DNA from: Thalassospira sp. MCCC 1A01428
Lineage (GTDB): Bacteria > Pseudomonadota > Alphaproteobacteria > Rhodospirillales > Thalassospiraceae
Length of the DNA stretch: 64,000 nucleotides
Reading direction: 5' to 3'
Assembly: GCF_002115825.1 (NCBI RefSeq)
Contig: NZ_JFJZ01000001.1
Coordinates: forward strand, 124,001 to 188,000
The notes beneath the pieces were generated by a model, which was given only the letters and a program-made list of their open reading frames with translations, did not search any database and was not told the origin of the DNA. Position numbers and translations under genes: made by a program. Shown in pieces: positions 10,027 through 17,889 of the stretch. Numbering within the stretch: position 1 is the stretch's first letter; every line of letters starts with the position of its first letter.

Positions 10027-10665
10027 ATGACGCGCCGGAAACGCAAAAACCAGGAAAATCGCAGAAAGATCGGGGGATGGATCTTTTGTGCCGCGGCTAT
10101 TCTGGTGGGTGGGTTTATCGGCTTCAAGGTGGCATCGGCACCCGGCCTGTTTGCGGATGGCGCGGGTGCGATGCACGAAAGTCCAGCCGGTGCTGCCGGG
10201 CTCGCGTTGGCCGGCCCTGGCGGAATAACCCGGGTAAGTGCGACAACTGGCACGGATGTGCAGGCGCGAACGATTACAGTGTCCTTTGACGGAACGTCGG
10301 ATCCGTCAATGGATTGGGAATTTGCCCCCGAGCAGGCGTCGATGACGGTGCCGCTGGGAGAAAACAGGATGGCATTTTATGCCGCCCGCAATAAGTCGGA
10401 CAAGGTTGTAACCGGTGAAGCCGCCTATAGCGTGAGCCCGGTTGAAGCAGGCCGCTATGTAAACAAGCTGGCATGTTTTTGTTTTGATGAGCAGCGCCTG
10501 TCGCCGGGCCAGAATGTGGATATGCCGATCAGCTTTTTTGTTGATCCGGCGATTGCGGATGATCCGGCATTACAGGATTTGAGCGAAATTAAACTGTCGT
10601 TTGCCTTTTACGCCGTGAAAACGGCGGCCCAGGCAGCCGACAGATCGGGTGAGAACGGAGGCTGA
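10027..10665 (+). CDS. ctaG: Cytochrome c oxidase assembly protein CtaG/Cox11 (CuB insertion)
   Basis: A 212-aa protein with one N-terminal transmembrane helix (about residues 15-35) and a periplasmic immunoglobulin-like copper domain. The Cox11 copper-binding motif CFCF is present in NKLACFCFDEQRLSPGQNVDMP, with the family-typical FFVDP (about 174-178) after it. It delivers copper to the CuB site of subunit I. Between the membrane anchor and the conserved domain lies an unusually long glycine/alanine-rich linker (about residues 45-65, GAGAMHESPAGAAGLALAG). It starts 3 bases after the small membrane protein gene. Confidence 0.95.
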   Translation: MTRRKRKNQENRRKIGGWIFCAAAILVGGFIGFKVASAPGLFADGAGAMHESPAGAAGLALAGPGGITRVSATTGTDVQARTITVSFDGTSDPSMDWEFAPEQASMTVPLGENRMAFYAARNKSDKVVTGEAAYSVSPVEAGRYVNKLACFCFDEQRLSPGQNVDMPISFFVDPAIADDPALQDLSEIKLSFAFYAVKTAAQAADRSGENGG

Positions 10666-10736
10666 CCCAAATGGGACAGCGTTCGGGAATGCGTAGTTTG
10701 ACACTTAATTTATTCAAGGACTGAGGGGGGCGAGGA

Positions 10737-11537
10737 ATGAGTGATCACGCTCAGAAACATCCGTTCCATCTGGTAGACCCAAGCCCGTGGCCGATGGTGG
10801 CCGCACTTTCGGCAGGCTTGTTTACCGGTGGCATGGTTTATTTCATGCATTCGGATCGGATGCTGACCGATTTCTGGCTGGCTGCCATTGGCATTGCCGG
10901 TATCCTGTTTGTGATGTTCCGCTGGTGGAGCGATGTTGTTCAGGAATCGCGCATCTATCATAACCCGGTAGTGCAAATCGGCCTGCGGTATGGCATGTCG
11001 CTGTTCATCGCATCCGAGGTCATGTTCTTTGTTGCGTTTTTCTGGGCTTTTTTCCAAAGCGCCCTTCTGGACTTTAACCCGTCTGTAACCCAGTGGCCGC
11101 CTGCTGGTATTGAAGTGCTTGATCCCTGGGATCTGCCCTTTATCAATACCCTGATCCTGCTGTTGTCGGGCTGCACGCTGACCTGGGCGCACCATGCCTG
11201 CCTTGAAGGCAATAAAAAACATATGGTGCAGGGGCTGGCGATTACCGTTTTGCTGGGCATCGCGTTTTTATCCTGCCAGGCCTACGAATACCATCATGCG
11301 GCCTTTGCCTTTGATGATGGCATTTACCCGTCAACCTTCTATATGGCGACAGGTTTCCACGGCTTCCACGTTTTTGTCGGCACGGTGTTTCTGGCGGTTT
11401 GCCTTTATCGCGCCAACCGCGGCGATTTCAAACCGGACCATCACTTTGGCCTCGAAGCTGCTGCATGGTACTGGCACTTCGTTGACGTGGTGTGGCTGTT
11501 CCTGTTCTTCTCGGTCTATATCTGGGGCGGGGCATAA
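10737..11537 (+). CDS. coxC: Cytochrome c oxidase subunit III
   Basis: A 266-aa, seven-helix subunit III. It opens with the family HPFHLVDPSPWPM and has WWSDVVQES (about residues 62-70), a conserved lipid-binding carboxylate within FIASEVMFFVAFFWAFF (about 90-106), and FHGFHVFVGT (about 203-212). It stabilises the oxygen path of subunit I and sustains proton uptake. A GAGGGGGGCGAGG purine block precedes the ATG. It is separated from ctaG by 71 bases in which no clear gene is seen. Confidence 0.96.
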   Translation: MSDHAQKHPFHLVDPSPWPMVAALSAGLFTGGMVYFMHSDRMLTDFWLAAIGIAGILFVMFRWWSDVVQESRIYHNPVVQIGLRYGMSLFIASEVMFFVAFFWAFFQSALLDFNPSVTQWPPAGIEVLDPWDLPFINTLILLLSGCTLTWAHHACLEGNKKHMVQGLAITVLLGIAFLSCQAYEYHHAAFAFDDGIYPSTFYMATGFHGFHVFVGTVFLAVCLYRANRGDFKPDHHFGLEAAAWYWHFVDVVWLFLFFSVYIWGGA

Positions 11538-11596
11538 CGCCCCCCTCACTCTGTGTCCGAAAATGACAATGCCAACCCAAAGGTTTTAAAAACCTG

Positions 11597-11965
11597 ATGA
11601 CCCTGGATTATTATCCACCCCTTTCCCCCATTCGTACCGGCCTTGCCTGCAAGTGTCCGCGCTGCGGTGGGGGAAAGCTGTTTTCGGGCTTTCTTGTGGT
11701 GCGCGAACAGTGCGATGTCTGCGGGCTTGATTTGCGCGGTCACGATGCCGGTGACGGCCCCGCGATTTTCATTATTTTCATCCTCGGCTTTTTGGTGGTG
11801 CCCCTTGCCTTATGGGTGGAATTAACGTACCAACCGCCTTTGTGGCTGCATGTGGTCATGTGGTTTCCCACCGTGATCGGGGTTACCCTTTTGCTGTTGC
11901 GGCCGCTAAAAGGGGTGATGGTTGCCTTGCAATACCGTCACCGGTCGACCACAGAACAGGAATAG
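11597..11965 (+). CDS. DUF983 zinc-ribbon membrane protein
   Basis: A 122-aa protein of the DUF983 family, which commonly sits between coxC and surf1 in alphaproteobacteria. It begins with a four-cysteine ribbon, CKCPRCGGGKLF then CDVCGLDL (about residues 17-48), and continues with two transmembrane helices (about 55-75 and 82-102) ending in LLLLRPLKGVMVALQY. Its biochemical role is unknown; the conserved position implies help with oxidase biogenesis, possibly metal handling. 59 bases separate it from coxC, and its stop lies 7 bases before surf1. Confidence 0.88.
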   Translation: MTLDYYPPLSPIRTGLACKCPRCGGGKLFSGFLVVREQCDVCGLDLRGHDAGDGPAIFIIFILGFLVVPLALWVELTYQPPLWLHVVMWFPTVIGVTLLLLRPLKGVMVALQYRHRSTTEQE

Positions 11966-11972
11966 GCCCTTT

Positions 11973-12695
11973 ATGGCGCTTCTTAAAACGCGGCCCACCG
12001 TCGCACTATCGATTTCTGCCGGCCTGGCATTGCTGATTTTGCTGGTATTATGTGGCTGGCAGGTGGAACGGTTATTCTGGAAAGAAAACCTGATCGCCGA
12101 ACGCGAAGCCCAGGCCAGCCTGCCGCCCATCGATTTTCCTGTTGATGTTACCAAAATCGACCCCGCCCTGTCGTTTCGCGCCGTAAAGGCCCATGGCCGT
12201 TTTCTGCATGATCAGGAAATGTATTTAATGGCGCGCACCATGCAGGGCAGTGTGGGTTATCAGGTGATCACACCGCTTGAACAGGCCGATGGCCGCATCA
12301 TTCTGGTTAATCGCGGCTGGGTACCCGACGACAAACGCGACCCCGCCACCCGCCTGGAAGGCGAGGTTTCAGGCCAGGTTGATGTGACTGGCGTCTTGCA
12401 GGTCGCCCGGCCCCGTCATTGGGCCCAGCCCGAAAACGACCCGGTGAAAAACCAGTGGTTTTATGTTGATCCGCAACATATGGCCGAAGAAGCAGGCGGC
12501 GACCTTGCCAGCCCCTATTACCTGGAAGCCGACGCCACGCCAAACCCCGGTGGATTGCCCAAGGGCGGACAGGCGCGGGTGACCCTGCCTAACAACCATT
12601 TGCAATATGCCATTACGTGGTTTTGCCTTGCGGTTGCACTGGTTGTTATTTTTATCGTTTATCATCGCCGCCCGGAACCGCCCAAAGTGGATTGA
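11973..12695 (+). CDS. surf1: SURF1-family cytochrome oxidase biogenesis protein
   Basis: A 240-aa SURF1 protein from ATG 11973, chosen because the longer frame would overlap DUF983 by 44 bases. It has the family layout of one helix at each end: N-terminal helix about residues 12-32 followed by GWQVERLFWKENLI, C-terminal helix about 207-227 preceded by LPNNHLQYAITWF. The central periplasmic domain contains IILVNRGWVPDD (about 110-121), a SURF1 hallmark. SURF1 helps insert heme a into subunit I. Last gene of the cox run. Confidence 0.93.
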   Translation: MALLKTRPTVALSISAGLALLILLVLCGWQVERLFWKENLIAEREAQASLPPIDFPVDVTKIDPALSFRAVKAHGRFLHDQEMYLMARTMQGSVGYQVITPLEQADGRIILVNRGWVPDDKRDPATRLEGEVSGQVDVTGVLQVARPRHWAQPENDPVKNQWFYVDPQHMAEEAGGDLASPYYLEADATPNPGGLPKGGQARVTLPNNHLQYAITWFCLAVALVVIFIVYHRRPEPPKVD

Positions 12696-12843
12696 ACTTG
12701 CAGCCGGGGCCATTGGCAGACTAGTTTTCAGGGTAATTGTGAATTACCGGCGTTCCTTGGTGCCTGCGGGCGGGGGAAACGTGGTGTGATTTCATGATTT
12801 TCCGGATCATTTCTGTTTATGTCCCCAACGCTGCGGAGCCCCT

Positions 12844-14331
12844 ATGACCAAAGCCTATCTTGCGCTTGAAAACCGTTTTCGTCGTATGAACATTCTGGCG
12901 GATATTGGCGGGATGCTGCATTGGGACATGGCCACCATGATGCCCGATGGTGCGGCAGAATCGCGTTCCGAACAGTTGGCCACCCTTGATGTCATGTCCA
13001 ACGAGCTGATCAAGGATGCCGCCCTGGCGGACCTTCTGGCCGAGGCCGAAGGCGAAACCCTGACGGACTGGCAACGCGCCAACCTTCATGAAATGAAACG
13101 CGAATGGGTGCATGGCAATGCCGTGCCCGGCGACCTGGTCGAGGCGATTTCGCGCGCCTCCACCGCGTGCGAGGTGGCATGGCGCACCGCACGCGCCGAA
13201 AACGATTTCGCCGCCCTGTTGCCCAAATTACAAACCGTGCTGGACCTCTCGATTGAAGCCGGCACCGCCAAGGCCGAAGCCCTGGGCTGTTCGGTGTATG
13301 ATGCCCTGCTTGATCAATATGATCCATCCATGCGCTGCGAGCGGATTGATGGCCTGTTTGCCGATCTTGAATCTTTCCTGCCCGACTTTACTGCCAGCGT
13401 AATCGAACGCCAGAAAGCCGAACCTGCGGCCTTAACGCCCGAAGGTCCGTTTCCGATTGCGACCCAGAACGCTATCGGGCTGGACCTGATGAAGGCGGTC
13501 GGGTTTGATTTTGACCATGGCCGACTGGATATTTCCCACCATCCGTTTTGTGGCGGCACCGCCGATGATGTGCGCCTGACCACGCGTTATAACGAAGCCG
13601 ATTTTACCAGCGCCATCATGGGCGTGATGCACGAAACCGGCCACGCCATGTATGAACGCGGCCTGCCCGAAAACTGGCGGATGCAGCCGGTGGGCAAGGC
13701 GCGCGGCATGAGCATGCATGAAAGCCAGTCTTTGTTGATTGAAATGCAGGCCAGCCGCTCGCAGGAATTTCTGACCTATGCGGCCCCGCTGTTTAAAAAG
13801 GCGTTTAATGGCAATGGCCCGGCATGGGAGCCGGAAAACCTTTATCGTCTTTATACACGGGTGGAGCCGGGCCTGATCCGGGTCGATGCTGATGAGGTTA
13901 CTTATCCGTCGCATGTGATTTTGCGCTATCGCCTGGAACGTGCCCTGATCGAAGGCAACATGAAACTGGCCGATTTGCCTGGTGCCTGGAACGATATGAT
14001 GCAATCGCTTTTGGGCATTACCCCGCCTAATGACGGTAATGGGTGCCTGCAGGATATTCACTGGCCGTCAGGCGCCTGGGGGTATTTCCCCACCTACACT
14101 ATGGGCGCGATGGCGGCGGCCCAGTTGTTTGCCGCAATTCGCACCGCTGTGCCCGATGTCATGGAACAGCTTGCCATTGGCAATTTTGCCCCGCTGATGA
14201 CATGGCTTCGCGCCAATGTGCATGAAAAAGGCTCCAGCGCCACAACGGATGAAATTCTGGGTGCTGCCACCGGCGCGCCTTTGCAAACAAAGGCGTTCAT
14301 GGCCCATTTGCAAAATCGTTACGGCGGTTAA
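12844..14331 (+). CDS. Carboxypeptidase M32 (Taq family) metalloprotease
   Basis: A 495-aa zinc carboxypeptidase, the usual M32 length. The zinc motif HETGH lies at residues 263-267 (His263, Glu264, His267). Downstream are GMSMHESQSL (about 295-304), a family motif containing the third zinc ligand glutamate, and RVDADEVTYPSHVILRY (about 350-366), also diagnostic. It removes C-terminal residues from peptides in the cytoplasm. The N-terminal MLHWDMATMMP is typical too. GGAG lies 6 bases before ATG. It appears to be a single-gene unit, closed by an inverted repeat at 14350. Confidence 0.95.
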   Translation: MTKAYLALENRFRRMNILADIGGMLHWDMATMMPDGAAESRSEQLATLDVMSNELIKDAALADLLAEAEGETLTDWQRANLHEMKREWVHGNAVPGDLVEAISRASTACEVAWRTARAENDFAALLPKLQTVLDLSIEAGTAKAEALGCSVYDALLDQYDPSMRCERIDGLFADLESFLPDFTASVIERQKAEPAALTPEGPFPIATQNAIGLDLMKAVGFDFDHGRLDISHHPFCGGTADDVRLTTRYNEADFTSAIMGVMHETGHAMYERGLPENWRMQPVGKARGMSMHESQSLLIEMQASRSQEFLTYAAPLFKKAFNGNGPAWEPENLYRLYTRVEPGLIRVDADEVTYPSHVILRYRLERALIEGNMKLADLPGAWNDMMQSLLGITPPNDGNGCLQDIHWPSGAWGYFPTYTMGAMAAAQLFAAIRTAVPDVMEQLAIGNFAPLMTWLRANVHEKGSSATTDEILGAATGAPLQTKAFMAHLQNRYGG

Positions 14332-14349
14332 ATTATTATAACGCCGGGT

Positions 14350-14399
14350 CTGCCCGCTGGTCCTTTGTCGGGATAAACGATAGAGTTTCCAGCGGGCAG
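14350..14399 (+). terminator. Long-loop inverted repeat after M32 gene
   Basis: CTGCCCGCTGG (14350-14360) pairs perfectly with CCAGCGGGCAG (14389-14399) across a 28-nt loop, starting 19 bases after the stop codon. There is no T-run, so it is either a Rho-type 3' end structure or part of the promoter region of the next gene (start 14458). Confidence 0.4.
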
Positions 14400-14457
14400 G
14401 CCTAAATCTGACATCAAAAACTGACTTACACTAAATCGCACAGGACCAGACAGGCAA

Positions 14458-14862
14458 ATGGCATCAAAGGTAATGGACCGTCAGGTCTTTGCGGCGGGAC
14501 AAATCATTTTCCGCGAGGGAAAACCAGGTGGTGCCGCCTATGTGGTGCAGGAAGGCTCGGTCGAGATTTATAAAACCTCCGGCAGTGGCGAAGATGTGGT
14601 TTTAGGGCATATCGAACCCGGGGGCCTGTTTGGCGAACTATCGCTGATCGACGATGCCCCGCGCATGGCCTCGGCCCGGGCGCGGGACCGTACCGTGGTT
14701 ATCGCCATTTCCCGGCGTCAGTTTGAATATAAACTCAACGAATCCGACCGTTTCATTCGTGCCATTTTGCGTATTCTGCTGTCAAACTACCGGCAAATCA
14801 CCCGGCGTTCGGTCAAACTTGAGGCGCTTTTGCGCAAACATGGCATTCCGTTCGAGGATTAA
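14458..14862 (+). CDS. Cyclic-nucleotide-binding (CRP-like) domain protein without HTH
   Basis: A 134-aa single-domain protein with the CRP/CAP jelly-roll fold: FAAGQIIFREGKPGGAAYVV (about residues 10-29), then EGSVEIYKT, and the phosphate-binding cassette region FGELSLIDDAPRMASARARD (about 60-79). In the canonical cassette FGELAL-x-R-A, the arginine that holds the cyclic-nucleotide phosphate is in the position occupied here by PRMASA, so binding is plausible but not certain. No DNA-binding domain follows; the chain ends in a basic helix. It may regulate a partner protein. Effector and partner unknown. Confidence 0.85.
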   Translation: MASKVMDRQVFAAGQIIFREGKPGGAAYVVQEGSVEIYKTSGSGEDVVLGHIEPGGLFGELSLIDDAPRMASARARDRTVVIAISRRQFEYKLNESDRFIRAILRILLSNYRQITRRSVKLEALLRKHGIPFED

Positions 14863-15087
14863 GCCGTTTTCGGTATGTTTCACGGGCGTAATGTCGGTGC
14901 CGGGCGGTTATTTGCGGTGATCGGGCGTGTTTTTGCCAATGCAGGGCACCTGCCCGCTATTCATCCTTGACTATGGCGGGGTAAGTCCGCACTAACTCGA
15001 TATTCTGTGGAAATGGTGATGCTGCCGCGGGTGTTTGTGGCGCGTCCCGTTGCCTGATGACTGTTTGTTTGTATCAGGAGCTTTAAA

Positions 15088-16485
15088 GTGCGTTATATCA
15101 GCACGCGGGGAACCGCCCCCGTTTTGCAATTCGACGACGTTCTGTTGGCCGGTCTGGCCCGCGATGGTGGCCTTTATGTGCCCGAAACCTGGCCGCAATT
15201 CACTGCCGAGGATATCAGGTCATTTCGCAGCATGACATATGCCGAAGTGGCCTTTGCGGTGATCAAACCGTTTGTTGCCGGAACCGTCGATGATACTGCG
15301 CTGAAAACCATCCTTGATGAAACCTATGCCGGGTTTAATCACACCGCCGTTGCGCCGCTTAAACAGCTTGGTGCCAATGACTGGGTGATGGAACTGTTCC
15401 ACGGCCCGACTTTGGCGTTTAAGGATTACGCGCTTCAGGTGGTGGGGCGTTTGTTTGACCATGTTCTCGCACAGCGTGGCGAGCGCGTGACCATTGTCGG
15501 GGCAACCTCGGGCGATACCGGCTCTGCCGCGATTGAAGCCTGCCGCGACCGCGATAATGTGGATATTTTCATTCTGCATCCTGCCGGGCGCGTGTCCGAA
15601 GTGCAACGCCGCCAGATGACCACCGTGATCGCCGATAACGTCCATAACCTCGCGGTGGATGGCTCGTTTGATGATTGTCAGGATCTTGTCAAAGCCCTGT
15701 TTAACGACCATGCCTTCCGCGATGAAATTGGCCTCTCTGCGGTTAATTCCATCAACTGGGCGCGCATCATGTGCCAGATCGCCTATTATTTCTGGGCCGG
15801 TGTCCAGTTGGGTGCGCCGGACCGCGAGGTTTCTTTCTCCGTACCCTCGGGCAATTTTGGCAATGTCTATGCCGGGTATGCGGCCCTGCAAATGGGCCTG
15901 CCGATCAAACAGTTTGTTGTTGGGTCCAATTCCAACGACATTCTCGCACGGTTTTTCAATAATGGCGTGATGAAAATGGACGGGGTTAACCCCACCATCA
16001 GCCCGTCGATGGATATTCAGGTCAGCAGCAATTTTGAACGGTTGCTGTTTGATTTGTATGACCGCGACGGTGCCGCAATTGCCCAACTGATGACCGAATT
16101 TCGCAAAACCGGCCTTATGGAAATGTCGCAGGGCCGCTTTGACAAAGCCCGCGAACTTTTTGATGGCTATCGCATGGATGATGACCAGACCCGTGCTGCC
16201 ATTCTCGATGTGTATCAAAAAACCGGTGAACTGGTAGACCCGCATTCCGTGATTGGCATTGCCGCCGGGCGGGCATGCAACCGTGACGCTTCGGTGCCGA
16301 TGATTGCCCTGGCAACCGCACACCCGGCCAAGTTCCCCGATGCGGTTAAACAGGCATCGGGCATTTACCCGGACTTGCCCGAACGCCTGTCCGACCTATA
16401 TGACCGACCAGAGAAACTTGAACCCATGACCAACGATGCCGATGCCCTGATGGCGCATGTTCGTAAAAACCGGCGTGCGGCCTGA
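15088..16485 (+). CDS. thrC: Threonine synthase
   Basis: A 465-aa PLP enzyme converting O-phospho-homoserine to threonine. Start is GTG at 15088 with CAGGAG 7 bases upstream, giving MRYISTRG, the conserved N-terminus of class II (yeast/E. coli type) threonine synthases. The PLP lysine is Lys112 in FHGPTLAFKDYALQ. The phosphate-cradle glycines are in VGATSGDTGSAAIEA (about residues 137-151), and SVPSGNFGNVYAGY (about 251-264) is a second family motif. The gene lies 54 bases before the M16 peptidase and may be co-transcribed with it. Confidence 0.96.
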   Translation: MRYISTRGTAPVLQFDDVLLAGLARDGGLYVPETWPQFTAEDIRSFRSMTYAEVAFAVIKPFVAGTVDDTALKTILDETYAGFNHTAVAPLKQLGANDWVMELFHGPTLAFKDYALQVVGRLFDHVLAQRGERVTIVGATSGDTGSAAIEACRDRDNVDIFILHPAGRVSEVQRRQMTTVIADNVHNLAVDGSFDDCQDLVKALFNDHAFRDEIGLSAVNSINWARIMCQIAYYFWAGVQLGAPDREVSFSVPSGNFGNVYAGYAALQMGLPIKQFVVGSNSNDILARFFNNGVMKMDGVNPTISPSMDIQVSSNFERLLFDLYDRDGAAIAQLMTEFRKTGLMEMSQGRFDKARELFDGYRMDDDQTRAAILDVYQKTGELVDPHSVIGIAAGRACNRDASVPMIALATAHPAKFPDAVKQASGIYPDLPERLSDLYDRPEKLEPMTNDADALMAHVRKNRRAA

Positions 16486-16539
16486 TTGATGGCAGTGATC
16501 GGATCGTTGGACCTTGATATGAAACAGGAGAATATCTGA

Positions 16540-17799
16540 ATGACAGTCGAGCTGACGGAGCTTGACAATGGCATGATTGTCGCCACGGACCGCCTGGAAC
16601 ATGTGCAGTCTGTGGCTTTGGGTGCATGGGTCGATGTCGGGGCGCGTAACGAGACGCCCGAAATTAACGGCATTTCCCATATGCTTGAACACATGGCATT
16701 TAAAGGCACGCGCAAACGCACTGCGCTGCAAATTTCCGAAGAAATCGAAGCGGTGGGCGGGCAGATGAATGCCTATACCTCGCGCGAAAATACCGCCTAT
16801 TATTGCAAGGTGCTTCACGAAGACCAGGCGCTGGCGATTGATGTGATCGCCGATATTTTGCAAAATTCCACCCTTGATGAAAAAGAGCTGGAACGCGAAC
16901 GCCAGGTGATCTTGCAGGAAATCGGTCAGGCAATTGATACGCCTGACGATATCGTGTTTGATTATTTTCAGGAAACCGCCCTGCCAAATCAGGCGCTGGG
17001 CCGCTCTATTCTTGGCACCCCTGAAAATGTTTCCAGCCTGACGCGCGATGACCTGTTTGATTTCATGTCGCGGCGCTATAGTGCCAAACGCATGGTGTTT
17101 TCGGCCTCGGGCAATGTGAACCACAATGAAATCGTCGATATGGTTTCATCAAAATTCACCGATCTTCCGACCCACGAAGACCACGATATGGAAACGCTGC
17201 GTTATGAAGGCGGCCAGCGCATCGAACATCGCGACCTTGAACAGGCCCACGTCATTTTTGGCCTACCCACGGTGCCTTATGCCGATGACAGTTTCTATGA
17301 CGTGCAGGTGTTTAACACCCTTCTGGGCGGCGGCATGTCCTCGCGCCTGTTTCAGGAAATCCGCGAAAAACGCGGGCTGGTTTATTCGGTTTACAGCTTC
17401 TCGTCGCATTATGTCGATGGCGGCCTGTTCTCGATCTATGCCGGCACCGGGCCGGATGACCTGCCCGAACTGATGCCGGTGATGTGCGACGAGCTAAAAC
17501 GCGCCACCGTCGATTTGACCGAAGAAGAAGTCAATCGCGCCCGTGCCCAGCTTAAGGCCATGGTCGTGATGGGCATGGAAAGCAATTCGGCGCGCTGCGA
17601 AACGCTCGCCCGGCAAATTCAGGTGCATGGCGGCCCGCAAACCATTCCCGAAATCATCGAAAAGATCGAAGCGGTTGATTTGAACAAGGTTCGCGCAGCT
17701 GGCGAAGCCCTGATATCGGGCAAACCGACCGTCACCGCCCTTGGCCCGGTCGGCAAAATGCCGGAATACGATACGCTGGTGGATCACCTGCGCGCCTGA
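16540..17799 (+). CDS. M16-family zinc peptidase (processing-peptidase-like)
   Basis: A 419-aa M16B peptidase with the inverted zinc motif HxxEH at residues 47-51 (HMLEH in GISHMLEHMAFKGT), and the distal glutamate in the following helical segment near residue 127 (VILQEIGQAID). The second half has GGGMSSRLFQEIREKRGLVY (about 264-283), the glycine loop and R/Y pair used for substrate binding in mitochondrial processing peptidase beta-subunits. Alphaproteobacterial members are the closest bacterial relatives of that enzyme. AGGAGA is placed 9 bases before ATG. Natural substrates are unknown. Terminated at 17840. Confidence 0.94.
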   Translation: MTVELTELDNGMIVATDRLEHVQSVALGAWVDVGARNETPEINGISHMLEHMAFKGTRKRTALQISEEIEAVGGQMNAYTSRENTAYYCKVLHEDQALAIDVIADILQNSTLDEKELERERQVILQEIGQAIDTPDDIVFDYFQETALPNQALGRSILGTPENVSSLTRDDLFDFMSRRYSAKRMVFSASGNVNHNEIVDMVSSKFTDLPTHEDHDMETLRYEGGQRIEHRDLEQAHVIFGLPTVPYADDSFYDVQVFNTLLGGGMSSRLFQEIREKRGLVYSVYSFSSHYVDGGLFSIYAGTGPDDLPELMPVMCDELKRATVDLTEEEVNRARAQLKAMVVMGMESNSARCETLARQIQVHGGPQTIPEIIEKIEAVDLNKVRAAGEALISGKPTVTALGPVGKMPEYDTLVDHLRA

Positions 17800-17839
17800 T
17801 CTCGCGGCGTTGGCGCTGTGATCCGATACCACACTTTCA

Positions 17840-17875
17840 AACGGCGTCTGTCTGATGGCAGGCGCCGTTTTTTTT
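17840..17875 (+). terminator. Rho-independent terminator after M16 peptidase
   Basis: AACGGCGTCTG (17840-17850) pairs with CAGGCGCCGTT (17859-17869) with one G-T pair, loop TCTGATGG, followed by an eight-T run ending at 17875. It sits between two convergent genes. Confidence 0.92.
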
Positions 17876-17889
17876 ATGGTGCGGTATGG

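Noticed and set aside
15220-16323. 367-codon minus-strand frame opposite thrC
   Set aside because: Shadow of threonine synthase, whose motifs are complete on the plus strand.
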